Below the pieces are notes generated by a model, which was not told where the DNA came from, ran no database searches, and saw only the letters and a program-made list of their open reading frames with translations. DNA of 64,000 bases from Flavobacterium reichenbachii (GTDB taxonomy: Bacteria; Bacteroidota; Bacteroidia; Flavobacteriales; Flavobacteriaceae), in contig NZ_MUHF01000027.1 in assembly GCF_002217435.1 (NCBI RefSeq), forward strand, positions 1 through 64,000, written 5' to 3'. Positions 34,182 to 43,053 of this stretch are shown here, piece after piece (the first letter of the stretch is position 1; every line of letters starts with the position of its first letter). Made by a program: the position numbers and the translations under genes.

Positions 34182-34442
34182 TTATTCCTTTTCATAATAA
34201 ATAATGAAGTAAACCATAGTAAGATTGAAACAAAACGAAACACTATTAGTGATAATTATGGGCAGATCACTTTTTAGAATGCCATAAACAATCCAAACCG
34301 CGAGGCCGAAAGTTAGAGTGCCAAACATTTTTAGCGAAATAGCTCTAACTTTCTTGGTTTTATAAACTTTTACAATCTGCGGAATAACAGATATTGTAAC
34401 ACATGCGCCTGCAAAGAGGCCGAGAATATCAACGTAATTCAT
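34182..34442 (-). CDS. SemiSWEET sugar transporter
   Basis: The 86-residue integral membrane protein has three helices and the PQ-loop (SVIPQIVKVYKTKK) followed by SLKMFGTLTFGLAVWIVYG and a third helix with ITNSVSFCFNLTMVYFIIYY. It dimerises to form a facilitative sugar channel (glucose or sucrose in characterised members). Length is standard. The SDR gene lies 49 bp upstream in the same direction, so they may be co-transcribed. Confidence 0.92.
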   Translation of the reverse strand: MNYVDILGLFAGACVTISVIPQIVKVYKTKKVRAISLKMFGTLTFGLAVWIVYGILKSDLPIIITNSVSFCFNLTMVYFIIYYEKE

Positions 34443-34491
34443 AAGTTCTATTTTGTTTCTGGATGGCTTTTGATTTAAGATAAATTAAGAA

Positions 34492-35349
34492 TTATCCGTT
34501 AACCAATTCCCCTCCGTTTATATGAATAAATTGTCCGGTGATATAACTGCTGTCTTCAGAAGCCAAAAATACGTAGGCTGGTCCAACTTCAGACGGCTGT
34601 CCGGCTCTTTCCATCGGATTGTCTTTTCCAAAATCAGAAAGTGTGTCAAAACTTGCCACTATTAGCGGCGTCCAGATAGGACCGGGAGCAACACCGTTTA
34701 CTCTTATTTTGCGTTTGGCCAGCATTGTAGATAATGATCTGGTAAAACTTACAATAGCACCTTTTGTACTAGAATAATCGACCAAGTGCTCGCTGCCGCG
34801 GTATGCCGTAACAGAACTGGTATTAATTATAGTATCGCCTTCGTTAAGCAGGGGCAAGGCCGCTTTTGTAATATAAAAATAAGGATAGATATTGGTCTCA
34901 AAAGTTTTATGAAGCTGTGCTGTTGTTACCTTTTCAAATTCTTTTTGAGGAAACTGAACAGCAGCATTATTAACCAATATGTTTATTTTCTTAAAATGCG
35001 ATTGACATTTTTTGATTGCAGCTTTGCAAAATTTCTCGTCTTTTAAATCGCCGCTGATGATCAGACACTGTCTTCCTTCTTTTTCAATCATTGCTTTGGT
35101 TTCCAGCGCATCTTTATCTTCGTTGAGATAGACAATAGCAACATCAGCACCTTCTCTTGCAAAATGTACGGCAGCACTGCGTCCAATGCCGCTGTCGCCT
35201 CCGGTAATAAAAGCGACTTTTCCTAAAAGTTTCCCGCTGCCAACATAATTTTCTCGTATAATTTCAGGTTCTGGGTTCATTTTATGTTCATTACCTGGAA
35301 GATTCTGTTTTTGTTCGGAAAATGTCTTTTTCTTATTTTTTGTATCCAT
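34492..35349 (-). CDS. SDR-family oxidoreductase (YghA/glucose dehydrogenase-like)
   Basis: The 285-residue cytoplasmic NAD(P)-dependent enzyme has a hydrophilic N-terminal tail, nucleotide motif FITGGDSGIGRSAAVHFAREGADVAIVYLNE, NNAA (VNNAAVQ), catalytic Ser in NTSSVTAY with Tyr and Lys in DYSSTKGAI, and FIHINGGELVNG at the end. The tail and GGDSGIGR motif match the YghA subgroup of bacterial stress-related SDRs. The substrate is unknown (sugars, polyols or aldehydes). It pairs with SemiSWEET downstream. Confidence 0.9.
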   Translation of the reverse strand: MDTKNKKKTFSEQKQNLPGNEHKMNPEPEIIRENYVGSGKLLGKVAFITGGDSGIGRSAAVHFAREGADVAIVYLNEDKDALETKAMIEKEGRQCLIISGDLKDEKFCKAAIKKCQSHFKKINILVNNAAVQFPQKEFEKVTTAQLHKTFETNIYPYFYITKAALPLLNEGDTIINTSSVTAYRGSEHLVDYSSTKGAIVSFTRSLSTMLAKRKIRVNGVAPGPIWTPLIVASFDTLSDFGKDNPMERAGQPSEVGPAYVFLASEDSSYITGQFIHINGGELVNG

Positions 35350-35695
35350 TTTAAAGTAATTTTAGACTTACTAAGGTATTTCTCAAATCCCAAAAACTGT
35401 AACCTGAAAAAAAATAAAAATAGCGCGATCAAGCAATTAGATTGTTTTTTAAAAGAAAAATCTTTCAAATTAAACAAATAGCAAAATAAGAGCAGAAAAC
35501 TGCCACAAGCAGCGTACTTGCTATTAGAAAGTTAAGTTGAAACATGGGAATTTTGAAACTTTTTTAATTTTATTTAAAAAAGGTGTTCCATCTTTTTTAT
35601 TTAAATTTGAAATTCGCATGTCTTTTTTAAACCTAAAAATTTAAAGAGGATAATTATTACAACCACCCCTAAAAACGCATTAACCACCAAAAAGC
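35350..35695. other. 346-bp AT-rich divergent intergenic region
   Basis: The gap between the divergent SDR and receiver-kinase genes has no convincing ORF, RNA gene or strong hairpin. I found no good TTG-N19-TAnnTTTG promoter, although AT-rich tracts (35560-35640) could host one. It is likely to hold promoters for both directions. Confidence 0.4.
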
Positions 35696-36904
35696 ATGGT
35701 ATTAATTGTAGACGATATTCAGGCAAATATAATTGCCTTAAAAAAAACATTAGAGCTTCATAACATAGATGTAGATACCGCAGAATCTGGTGAAGAAGCT
35801 TTAAAGAAAATTTTAAAAACCGATTACTGTCTTATTATCATGGATGTTCAGATGCCTGGACTTGATGGTTTTGAAGTTGTAAAAATCCTTTCGGGAAACA
35901 AGCGGACAAAAGACATTCCTGTCATTTTTCTCTCTGCACTTAATATTGAGAAAAAATATATTTTTAAAGGATACGAAACGGGTGCGGTAGAATATATTAC
36001 AAAACCTGTAGACAGCGATCTGCTTATTCTTAAAGTAAAAACATTCATAAAATTATATGAACAGCAAAGAGAATTAAAAGCGACAAAAGATCTTCTTTCT
36101 AAAGAAATAAAAATAAGAAAAGAGGCGCAGGACAATCTCGAAATTAAAATTGCGGAACGAACAAAAGAGCTAGTTCAGAAAAATGAAGAACTGGAACTTA
36201 GAAATCATGAATTGCAGCAATTTTCATGGGTTGTTTCTCATGATTTGAATGAACCAATACGGAAGATTCAGATCTTTATAAAAATCATAAAAGACTTATA
36301 TTTAAAAGCAGACGAAAAAGGAGTTGATTATGTAGACAGAACTATAAAATCTGCAGAAAGAATGCAGACTTTAATTACAGATCTGCTGGCGTATTCAAGA
36401 CTTTCTTCTCAGGTAAAACCCGAAACTACAGATCTCAATATTGTACTGCAGGAAGTGCTTTCTGATTTTGATTATCTGATAGAACGTAAAAATGCTGTTA
36501 TTAAAACTACAGAACTTCCTATAGTTAGCAGCATTCCGAGTCAGATGCGTCAGGTATTTCAGAATTTGATAGGAAACGCACTTAAGTTTTCCGGAGCAGT
36601 TTCTGAGCCTAAAATTGAAATTACATCAGAAATAATTGCAGAAAAAGATTTTGACAGCCCTGTTGATTCAAATGGAAAATTTTGCAGGATTACAGTAAAA
36701 GATAACGGAATTGGTTTTGATGAAATTTATCTGGACAGAATCTTCATTATTTTTCAAAGTCTTAACGACCGCCAGACTTATGAAGGAACCGGAATTGGAT
36801 TGGCAATTGCTAAGAAAATAATCGATAAACATAACGGCCTTATTACTGCAAAAAGCAAACCAGGCGAAGGCGCAAGTTTTATTATAATTCTCCCATCTAT
36901 ATAA
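35696..36904 (+). CDS. Receiver-histidine kinase (REC-HisKA-HATPase)
   Basis: The 402-residue soluble protein has an N-terminal receiver (~1-118; phospho-acceptor Asp50 in IIMDVQMP, Lys in YITKPV). A coiled coil follows (~125-170), then the dimerisation domain with His182 (VVSHDLNEPIRKI), and an ATPase domain ending GTGIGLAIAKKIIDKHNG. An N-terminal receiver on a kinase usually means its activity is set by another kinase, most likely the large hybrid kinase encoded 25 bp downstream. It is the first gene of the signalling operon. Confidence 0.93.
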   Translation: MVLIVDDIQANIIALKKTLELHNIDVDTAESGEEALKKILKTDYCLIIMDVQMPGLDGFEVVKILSGNKRTKDIPVIFLSALNIEKKYIFKGYETGAVEYITKPVDSDLLILKVKTFIKLYEQQRELKATKDLLSKEIKIRKEAQDNLEIKIAERTKELVQKNEELELRNHELQQFSWVVSHDLNEPIRKIQIFIKIIKDLYLKADEKGVDYVDRTIKSAERMQTLITDLLAYSRLSSQVKPETTDLNIVLQEVLSDFDYLIERKNAVIKTTELPIVSSIPSQMRQVFQNLIGNALKFSGAVSEPKIEITSEIIAEKDFDSPVDSNGKFCRITVKDNGIGFDEIYLDRIFIIFQSLNDRQTYEGTGIGLAIAKKIIDKHNGLITAKSKPGEGASFIIILPSI

Positions 36905-36929
36905 GCTACACTTAATTTTAAATCAAAAA

Positions 36930-39900
36930 ATGAAGAACAATTTTAAACGAAATTTATTATTCAGCTCGACCGTTTCGATGCTGATTTTAATGATTAGTTC
37001 TACAGCATCTTTTTTAAGCATAAAAAGTCTGCTCGAAAGTAATTCCTGGGTCAATCACACCCAAGAAGTTATTTACAATCTAAATGCGGGATCGTCTGTT
37101 CTTACAGATGCGCAAACCAGCATGAGAGGTTATATAATTACAGGAAATCAGGATTTTTTGAACGAGCATTACGATGCCGAAAAAATTTCGAAAGGTTATT
37201 TTGAAAAATTAGATGAATTAACAATTGATAATAGTTCGCAGCAAAAAAGATTAAAAGAATTAAAACCGCTTCGCGAAAACTTTTTTAAATACCTGCACAA
37301 TCAAGTTGTTAAGAAGCAATTAAATAAAGATGCTGTCAATTTTGACCTTGAAGAAGGAAAAAAAATGATGGACGAATTGCGAAGTAAATTTAGAAGCATA
37401 GAAAATACAGAGCAAGTGCTTTTAAAAGAGCGTGTGGCTAACTCTGAGCGTTATGGCAACTATAGTTTTGTTTTAATTATAACAGCGTTTGTGATCGCTT
37501 TTGTGATCACGCTGGTGTTTTTTGCCAGAATTTTAAAAGATCATAATGAGCGTACTCTGCTGCAGGAAGAGCTGGAAGTAAATAAGGTTGAAACTGCCGA
37601 AAGAATTGAAGTAATCAGCGGTATTGCCAGCAATATTTCTAAAGGAAATTATGATGTTCATATTGACGATAAAAAATCGGATACTTTAGGAGCGCTAGGA
37701 AGTTCTCTGCACGAAATGAGAGATTCGCTTAAGACTTCATTCGAATTATTATCAGAGAAACAATGGCTTCAAACTGGTGTTGCCAGTCTAAACGAGAAAA
37801 TGCTGGGCGATAAATCTATTGAGAAATTATCAAAAGACGTAATCGAATTTTTATGTCAATATACCAACAGCAGTGCAGGAGTTTTGTATGTACTCGACGG
37901 AGAAGAACTGGCAGTTTCCGGAGGATACAGCTATATAGCAAGTAAAAACCGAGAAAGAATTAAAAAAGGCGAAGGACTGATTGGCCAGGCTATTACATCT
38001 GGAAAAATGTTAGAGTTAAAAGCGTTATCGGCAGATGATATCCAGATAAATTATGCTTTAGGTCAAATTAAACCAACACATATTGTAGCAATTCCGCTAA
38101 TTGATTTTAAAGTTGAAGGAGCAGTAGAATTGGCTAGTATTTACGGATTTTCTCAGCTGCATTTAGAATTTTTAAATCTTGTTGCTAATAATATTGGAGT
38201 TGCTATTAAATCGGTACAAAACAAAAGACGTGTTCTGGAATTATTAGAAGAAACCAAAGCGCAGTCTGAAGAACTTCAGGAACAACATACCGAATTGGAG
38301 GCAATCAATGCCGAATTGGAAGCACAAACTGAAAAACTGCAGGCTTCTGAAGAAGAATTGAGAGTGCAGCAGGAAGAATTAGAGCAGACTAATGAAGAAT
38401 TGTCTGAACGAAGCGTTCTGTTGGAAGAAAAAAATACTGAAATCCAGAAAAAATCGGAAGCATTAGAACTAACGACACGATATAAATCTGAGTTTTTGGC
38501 CAATATGTCGCACGAATTAAGAACTCCGTTAAACTCTATTTTATTGTTGAGCAGATTATTGTCTGAAAACAACAACAATACAATGATCGGCGAAGAAATC
38601 GAATTTGCAAAAGTTATTCAGAGTTCAGGAAACAGTTTACTTGGTTTAATAGACGAAATTCTTGATTTATCTAAGATCGAAGCAGGAAAAATGGAGTTGG
38701 AGTTTCTGGATGTTTCTACAAAAGAAATTACAGACAACTTATATAGTTTATTTAACCAGCTTGCTAAAGAAAAAGGAATCAATTTTGAAATCATTGCCAA
38801 CGAAGCGCCAATTGTTATTAAAACAGACAAAATGCGTTTGGAGCAAATTCTAAAAAATCTGATTTCTAATGCAATTAAATTTACAGAAAAAGGAACAGTC
38901 AGTCTGGAAATAAAAGTAGATTCAGACGATGATAAAATCATTTGCTTTATTGTAAAAGATACCGGTATCGGAATTCCTGTAAACAAACAACCGCTTATTT
39001 TTGAAGCTTTTCAACAAGCAGACGGTTCTACAAAACGTAAATACGGCGGTACAGGTTTAGGATTATCAATCAGCAGGGAATTGGCTAAATTACTTAGAGG
39101 AGAAATTATTCTTCACAGTAAAGAAAATGAAGGAAGTACTTTTACTTTGTGTGTTCCTGTTTTAGGATATGCAATAAGCAGAGTGGCAGCAGATAAAATT
39201 CCGCATGCAGAAATAATTACTGAAGAATCTGAAGAGCCGGCACAGCCAAAATATATTAGTGATTTAATTCCGGACGAAATTGAAGACGACAGAAATAATA
39301 TTGCAGAAGGCGATAAAGTAATTTTAATTGTAGAAGACGATATAAATTTTGCAAAATCTCTTTTGGCTTTTACCCAGAAAAAAGGATATAAAGCCGTTGT
39401 TGCCGTAAGAGGAGATTATGCCCTTAATTTTGCTTCAATCTACAAACCGGCAGGAATTCTGCTGGATATAGAACTTCCTATTAAGAGCGGGTGGCAGGTA
39501 CTTGAAGAGTTAAAAAATAATTCTCAGACCAAACACATACCGGTGCACATCATGTCATCGCACAAATTAAAACAAGAAAGTTTGTTAAAAGGTGCTGTTG
39601 ACTTTTTAGACAAACCTGTTGCTTTTGATAAAATGCCTGAGGTTTTCAGCCGAATTGAACATATTATTACAAAAGAATCTCAAAAAGTTCTAATTATAGA
39701 AGATAATCCAAAACATGCAAAAGCTCTGGCTTATTTTCTGGAAACATATAATATAAATTCTGAGATTAAAAGTGAAGTTTCTGAGGGATTATCTGCTTTA
39801 GGCAAAAGCGATGTAGACTGCGTAATTCTGGATATGGGAATTCCGGACAAACAAGCTTACGAGATTTTAGACAGTGTAAAGAAAAACCCTGGATTAGAGA

Positions 39901-40493
39901 ATCTTCCTGTAATTGTTTTTACAGGGAAAAGTTTATCTATAAAAGAAGAACTTAAAATAAGAAAATATGCAGATTCTATTATCGTAAAAACCGCTCATTC
40001 TTACCAAAGAATGCTCGACGAAGTTTCGCTTTTCCTGCATTTGGTTGAAGAAAAGAAAAAAGGGAATTCGCCTCAGGAAAGTCATAAAAAACTGAATTCT
40101 TTAAATAATATTTTATTTGAAAAAAAGGTATTAATTGTAGATGATGATGTGCGTAATATTTACTCTTTATCTAAAGCTTTAGAAGCATTTAAGATGAATG
40201 TTATTACGGCTTTTGACGGAAAAGAAGCAATAAAAATATTAGACGAAAATCCTGATACTGATGTTGTTTTGTTAGATATGATGATGCCAAATATGGACGG
40301 ATATGAAACTGCAGAAAAGATAAGAAGCAATCCGAAATTTCTTAACTTAGCTGTAATTGCCGTAACGGCTAAAGCAATGACTGGCGACAGAGAAAAATGC
40401 ATCAAAGCAGGAGCCTCAGATTATATTACAAAACCAGTCGATGTAGATCAGTTATTATCATTACTGCGTGTCTGGCTTTATGACAAATTCTAA
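36930..40493 (+). CDS. CHASE3-GAF hybrid histidine kinase with three receivers
   Basis: This 1187-residue inner-membrane protein has a first helix (~9-31), periplasmic CHASE3 domain (~35-170; AQTSMRGYIITG), second helix (~175-200), HAMP-like linker (~225-270) and GAF domain (~280-430). A long coiled coil (~435-515) leads to the dimerisation domain with His528 (NMSHELRTP) and the ATPase. Three receivers follow with phospho-acceptors Asp846, Asp968 and Asp1116. REC2 is divergent (LDMGIPDKQ, and VKTAHS where KP is usual). No HPt domain is present in the protein, so the relay probably passes to neighbouring receivers. CHASE3 proteins sense extracellular cues, here unknown. Confidence 0.94.
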   Translation: MKNNFKRNLLFSSTVSMLILMISSTASFLSIKSLLESNSWVNHTQEVIYNLNAGSSVLTDAQTSMRGYIITGNQDFLNEHYDAEKISKGYFEKLDELTIDNSSQQKRLKELKPLRENFFKYLHNQVVKKQLNKDAVNFDLEEGKKMMDELRSKFRSIENTEQVLLKERVANSERYGNYSFVLIITAFVIAFVITLVFFARILKDHNERTLLQEELEVNKVETAERIEVISGIASNISKGNYDVHIDDKKSDTLGALGSSLHEMRDSLKTSFELLSEKQWLQTGVASLNEKMLGDKSIEKLSKDVIEFLCQYTNSSAGVLYVLDGEELAVSGGYSYIASKNRERIKKGEGLIGQAITSGKMLELKALSADDIQINYALGQIKPTHIVAIPLIDFKVEGAVELASIYGFSQLHLEFLNLVANNIGVAIKSVQNKRRVLELLEETKAQSEELQEQHTELEAINAELEAQTEKLQASEEELRVQQEELEQTNEELSERSVLLEEKNTEIQKKSEALELTTRYKSEFLANMSHELRTPLNSILLLSRLLSENNNNTMIGEEIEFAKVIQSSGNSLLGLIDEILDLSKIEAGKMELEFLDVSTKEITDNLYSLFNQLAKEKGINFEIIANEAPIVIKTDKMRLEQILKNLISNAIKFTEKGTVSLEIKVDSDDDKIICFIVKDTGIGIPVNKQPLIFEAFQQADGSTKRKYGGTGLGLSISRELAKLLRGEIILHSKENEGSTFTLCVPVLGYAISRVAADKIPHAEIITEESEEPAQPKYISDLIPDEIEDDRNNIAEGDKVILIVEDDINFAKSLLAFTQKKGYKAVVAVRGDYALNFASIYKPAGILLDIELPIKSGWQVLEELKNNSQTKHIPVHIMSSHKLKQESLLKGAVDFLDKPVAFDKMPEVFSRIEHIITKESQKVLIIEDNPKHAKALAYFLETYNINSEIKSEVSEGLSALGKSDVDCVILDMGIPDKQAYEILDSVKKNPGLENLPVIVFTGKSLSIKEELKIRKYADSIIVKTAHSYQRMLDEVSLFLHLVEEKKKGNSPQESHKKLNSLNNILFEKKVLIVDDDVRNIYSLSKALEAFKMNVITAFDGKEAIKILDENPDTDVVLLDMMMPNMDGYETAEKIRSNPKFLNLAVIAVTAKAMTGDREKCIKAGASDYITKPVDVDQLLSLLRVWLYDKF

Positions 40494-40510
40494 TTTTTAA
40501 AGTATTTCAA

Positions 40511-40876
40511 ATGAATAAAAAACGATTATTGATTATAGACGACGATTCGAGAAATATTTTTGCTTTGGTGAATACGCTAAAAGCAAGATCTTTTGAATGT
40601 TCCTCTTGCCTGAGTGCCGAAGAAGCTTTGAAAATACTAGCAGAAGATAAAACATTTGATGCTGTTTTGATCGATATGATGATGCCGGAAATGGACGGAT
40701 ATGAAGCCATTCCGTTGATAAAAGAACTGCCTTCGCAAGAATCTGCTTATGTAATTGCAGTAACAGCGCAGGCTATGAAAGGAGATAAAGAAAAATGCTT
40801 AGAAGCCGGGGCAGATGCTTACATCTCAAAACCTGTAGATGTAGATAAATTACTTCAGATTTTAAATGAAATTTGA
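40511..40876 (+). CDS. Stand-alone receiver protein
   Basis: The 121-residue single receiver domain shows LIIDDDSRN, phospho-acceptor Asp55 (LIDMMMPEMDGYE), AVTAQAMKGDKEKCLEAGA and ISKPVD. It closely resembles the third receiver of the upstream kinase (DDDVRN, DMMMPNMDGYE, AVTAKAMTGDREKC), so it probably arose by duplication of that domain. It starts 17 bp after the kinase gene and 18 bp before cheR, inside the same operon. Confidence 0.93.
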   Translation: MNKKRLLIIDDDSRNIFALVNTLKARSFECSSCLSAEEALKILAEDKTFDAVLIDMMMPEMDGYEAIPLIKELPSQESAYVIAVTAQAMKGDKEKCLEAGADAYISKPVDVDKLLQILNEI

Positions 40877-40894
40877 TTGAAATTGAAATGAATT

Positions 40895-41704
40895 ATGATT
40901 GAAGATATTGAGTTAGAAACTCTAATAAATGACGTTTATGAATATTATGGTTTTGATTTTGGAAGCTACTCTAAAGCCTCTCTTAAAAGACGTGTAAACA
41001 GGATTTTTCATTTAGATGGATTTACGCATTTTCACGATTTTCTTTCTAAAGTGCGCACAGATCCTGAATATTATAAAAAAATGGTTGACGAAATTACGGT
41101 AAATGTAACCGAGATGTTTCGTGATCCTTCTTTTTATATGGTTTTAAGAAAAGAAATTCTACCATTATTAGGAACAAAACCATTTATAAGAATTTGGCAT
41201 GCAGGCTGTTCTACCGGAGAAGAAGTTTATTCTATGGCTATTTTATTAAAAGAAGCCGGATTACTGCATAAATCTATATTGTACGCTACAGATGTCAATG
41301 CAACAGTTTTGGAAACTGCAAAAAAAGGAATTTTTCCTTTAAGAATGATAAAAGACTATGCCGATAATTATCGCGATTCTGGCGGACAGCAGGACTTTTC
41401 TAATTTTTACATTGCCAATTACGGCTTTGCAAAATTTAATGAAGATCTGGCAGAAAAGATGGTTTTTTCGCAGCATAATTTAGTTTCAGACAATTCGTTT
41501 AATGAGTTTGATCTTATTTTATGTCGTAATGTTTTGATTTATTTTGATAATAAACTGCAGCAAAGAGTCATCAATTTATTCGATGACAGTTTAGCAATTT
41601 TAGGTTTTTTGGCTTTAGGAACTAAAGAAACTATAAAATATTCTATTTCTACAAGCAAATACAAACAGATTGAGAAAGAGAAAATATGGAGGAAAATAAA
41701 ATAA
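40895..41704 (+). CDS. CheR-type glutamate methyltransferase
   Basis: The 269-residue cytoplasmic SAM-dependent enzyme has an N-terminal helical domain (SYSKASLKRRVNRI), the CheR landmark TVNVTEMFRDP, SAM loop AGCSTGEEV (residues 103-111) and FDLILCRNVLIYF. Chemotactic CheR methylates glutamates of chemoreceptors. There is no MCP, CheA or CheW in the window, so the substrate may be the coiled coil of the hybrid kinase or another sensor; this is inference. Its end overlaps cheB by 19 bp. Confidence 0.92.
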   Translation: MIEDIELETLINDVYEYYGFDFGSYSKASLKRRVNRIFHLDGFTHFHDFLSKVRTDPEYYKKMVDEITVNVTEMFRDPSFYMVLRKEILPLLGTKPFIRIWHAGCSTGEEVYSMAILLKEAGLLHKSILYATDVNATVLETAKKGIFPLRMIKDYADNYRDSGGQQDFSNFYIANYGFAKFNEDLAEKMVFSQHNLVSDNSFNEFDLILCRNVLIYFDNKLQQRVINLFDDSLAILGFLALGTKETIKYSISTSKYKQIEKEKIWRKIK

Positions 41705-42279
41705 TTACAGGCTGTAAAGTCATAATAATAGGAGGATCGGCAGGGAGTCTGTACGCCCTCATACAAATATTGCCAGAAATTGTTAAGGTAAATTCTTTTG
41801 CGATTGTTATTGTCGTGCACAGAAAAAGCTCAGACGAACAAACCTTAGAAGATCTGCTAACTTTAAAATCAAAACTAGAAGTAAAACCTGTTGAAGACAA
41901 AGTGCCGCTTTTGCCCAATTATATTTATATAGCACCGTCAAATTATCATTTATTATTCGAAAAAGAAGAAACGCTGTCTTTAGATACATCAGAAAAAATA
42001 AATTACAGCAGGCCTAGTATCGATGTTTCTTTTGAATCTGCTGCAGAAGTGTATGGCAGTTCTCTGATCGGAATATTATTATCAGGCTCTAATAAAGACG
42101 GAACTTTAGGTCTGCAAGCCATTCAGGCAGCCGGAGGTACAGTTGTAGTGCAGAATCCGCTTTCTGCAGAAATGCCGTTTATGCCCAATAACGCCATTTT
42201 AAATATGACACCCGATTTTATTTTAAATGTGCAGGAAATATTAGAATTTATACTCTCTGTAAATAGTACAGAAATATAA
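41686..42279 (+). CDS. CheB-type methylesterase domain protein
   Basis: The 197-residue protein holds only the esterase/deamidase domain of CheB and lacks the regulatory receiver. The expected triad is visible: Ser18 (IGGSAGS), His45 (IVVHRKS) and Asp138 (LLSGSNKDGTLG). It would remove methyl groups put on by the adjacent CheR. The missing receiver may be supplied by the separate receiver protein in the operon. The stop codon abuts the stop codon of the convergent outer-membrane gene with no gap. Confidence 0.92.
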   Translation: MEENKIITGCKVIIIGGSAGSLYALIQILPEIVKVNSFAIVIVVHRKSSDEQTLEDLLTLKSKLEVKPVEDKVPLLPNYIYIAPSNYHLLFEKEETLSLDTSEKINYSRPSIDVSFESAAEVYGSSLIGILLSGSNKDGTLGLQAIQAAGGTVVVQNPLSAEMPFMPNNAILNMTPDFILNVQEILEFILSVNSTEI

Positions 42280-43041
42280 CTACTTTTCATCTTCAGGAAG
42301 TGGTATTTTATTCAGTTCCTCTTCCTTTTCAGCTTTTCGTTTCGCCGCTTTTCCTTTTCCTATCGGAATTCCTGCAGTTAAATAAAGGGATCTGTTATAC
42401 TGCGTCGGGCTTGAATCTCCTTTTAATAAAGGAACCAGTCCATAATAATACTGAACCGTTATATTTAAACCGTACCCTATATTCAGATGATATCCTGCGC
42501 CTACAGCAATACCCGCATCGATAACATGAAATTGATCTTTGATTGTTTTTTTGTAAACAATATTGTCTTTGTCAATGTCTTTAGAAAATTTATCAAAAGC
42601 CGTTGCCAATAAACCTACCTCCGGTCCCGCTTTAAAATAAATATTATTTTTAAACTGATATTTTATCAAAATGGGAACATTAAAATAACGGATTTCGCGG
42701 TCCACAGTTCCTCCTTCAAAAGTGGCATCCAGCCCGGCATCATTCAAAGAATACACAGGAATATTATTGGCTCCCATGGGAGATTTTACGATTACTCCCG
42801 TATTAATCATCCAGACCGGATTTTTTTTAGATCTGAAATCGAAGTAAAAACCCAAATTAAAACCAACATTTGTTCCCGAAGATTCCTGATTAGAAATACT
42901 CGAAAAATTTGTACCGCCTTCTAAACCAAATTCCAAAAAAGGCGAATTGAGTTTGTCTCCAAAAATTAAAGAAATTAAGACCTGAGATTGTACAGCAGTT
43001 GTAGAAATCAATACGATAAAAAGAAGTGAAATCTTTTTCAT
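42280..43041 (-). CDS. PorT-like outer-membrane beta-barrel protein
   Basis: The 253-residue protein has a signal peptide (residues 1-19, AVQSQ) and alternating amphipathic strands with FGLEGGTNFSSI, GFNLGFYFDFR, YFNVPILIKYQFKNNIYFKAGPEVGLL and VGAGYHLNIGYGLNI, which mark the outer-membrane beta-barrel (PorT) family. A charged tail (KGKAAKRKAEKEEEL) follows the last strand, probably in the periplasm. The role is unknown. The gene lies 12 bp downstream of another outer-membrane gene in the same operon. Confidence 0.82.
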   Translation of the reverse strand: MKKISLLFIVLISTTAVQSQVLISLIFGDKLNSPFLEFGLEGGTNFSSISNQESSGTNVGFNLGFYFDFRSKKNPVWMINTGVIVKSPMGANNIPVYSLNDAGLDATFEGGTVDREIRYFNVPILIKYQFKNNIYFKAGPEVGLLATAFDKFSKDIDKDNIVYKKTIKDQFHVIDAGIAVGAGYHLNIGYGLNITVQYYYGLVPLLKGDSSPTQYNRSLYLTAGIPIGKGKAAKRKAEKEEELNKIPLPEDEK

Positions 43042-43053
43042 GATAATAAAGAT

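Noticed and set aside
40895..42279. A chemotaxis operon
   Set aside because: CheR and CheB are present, but no receptor, CheA, CheW or motor gene is found in the window.
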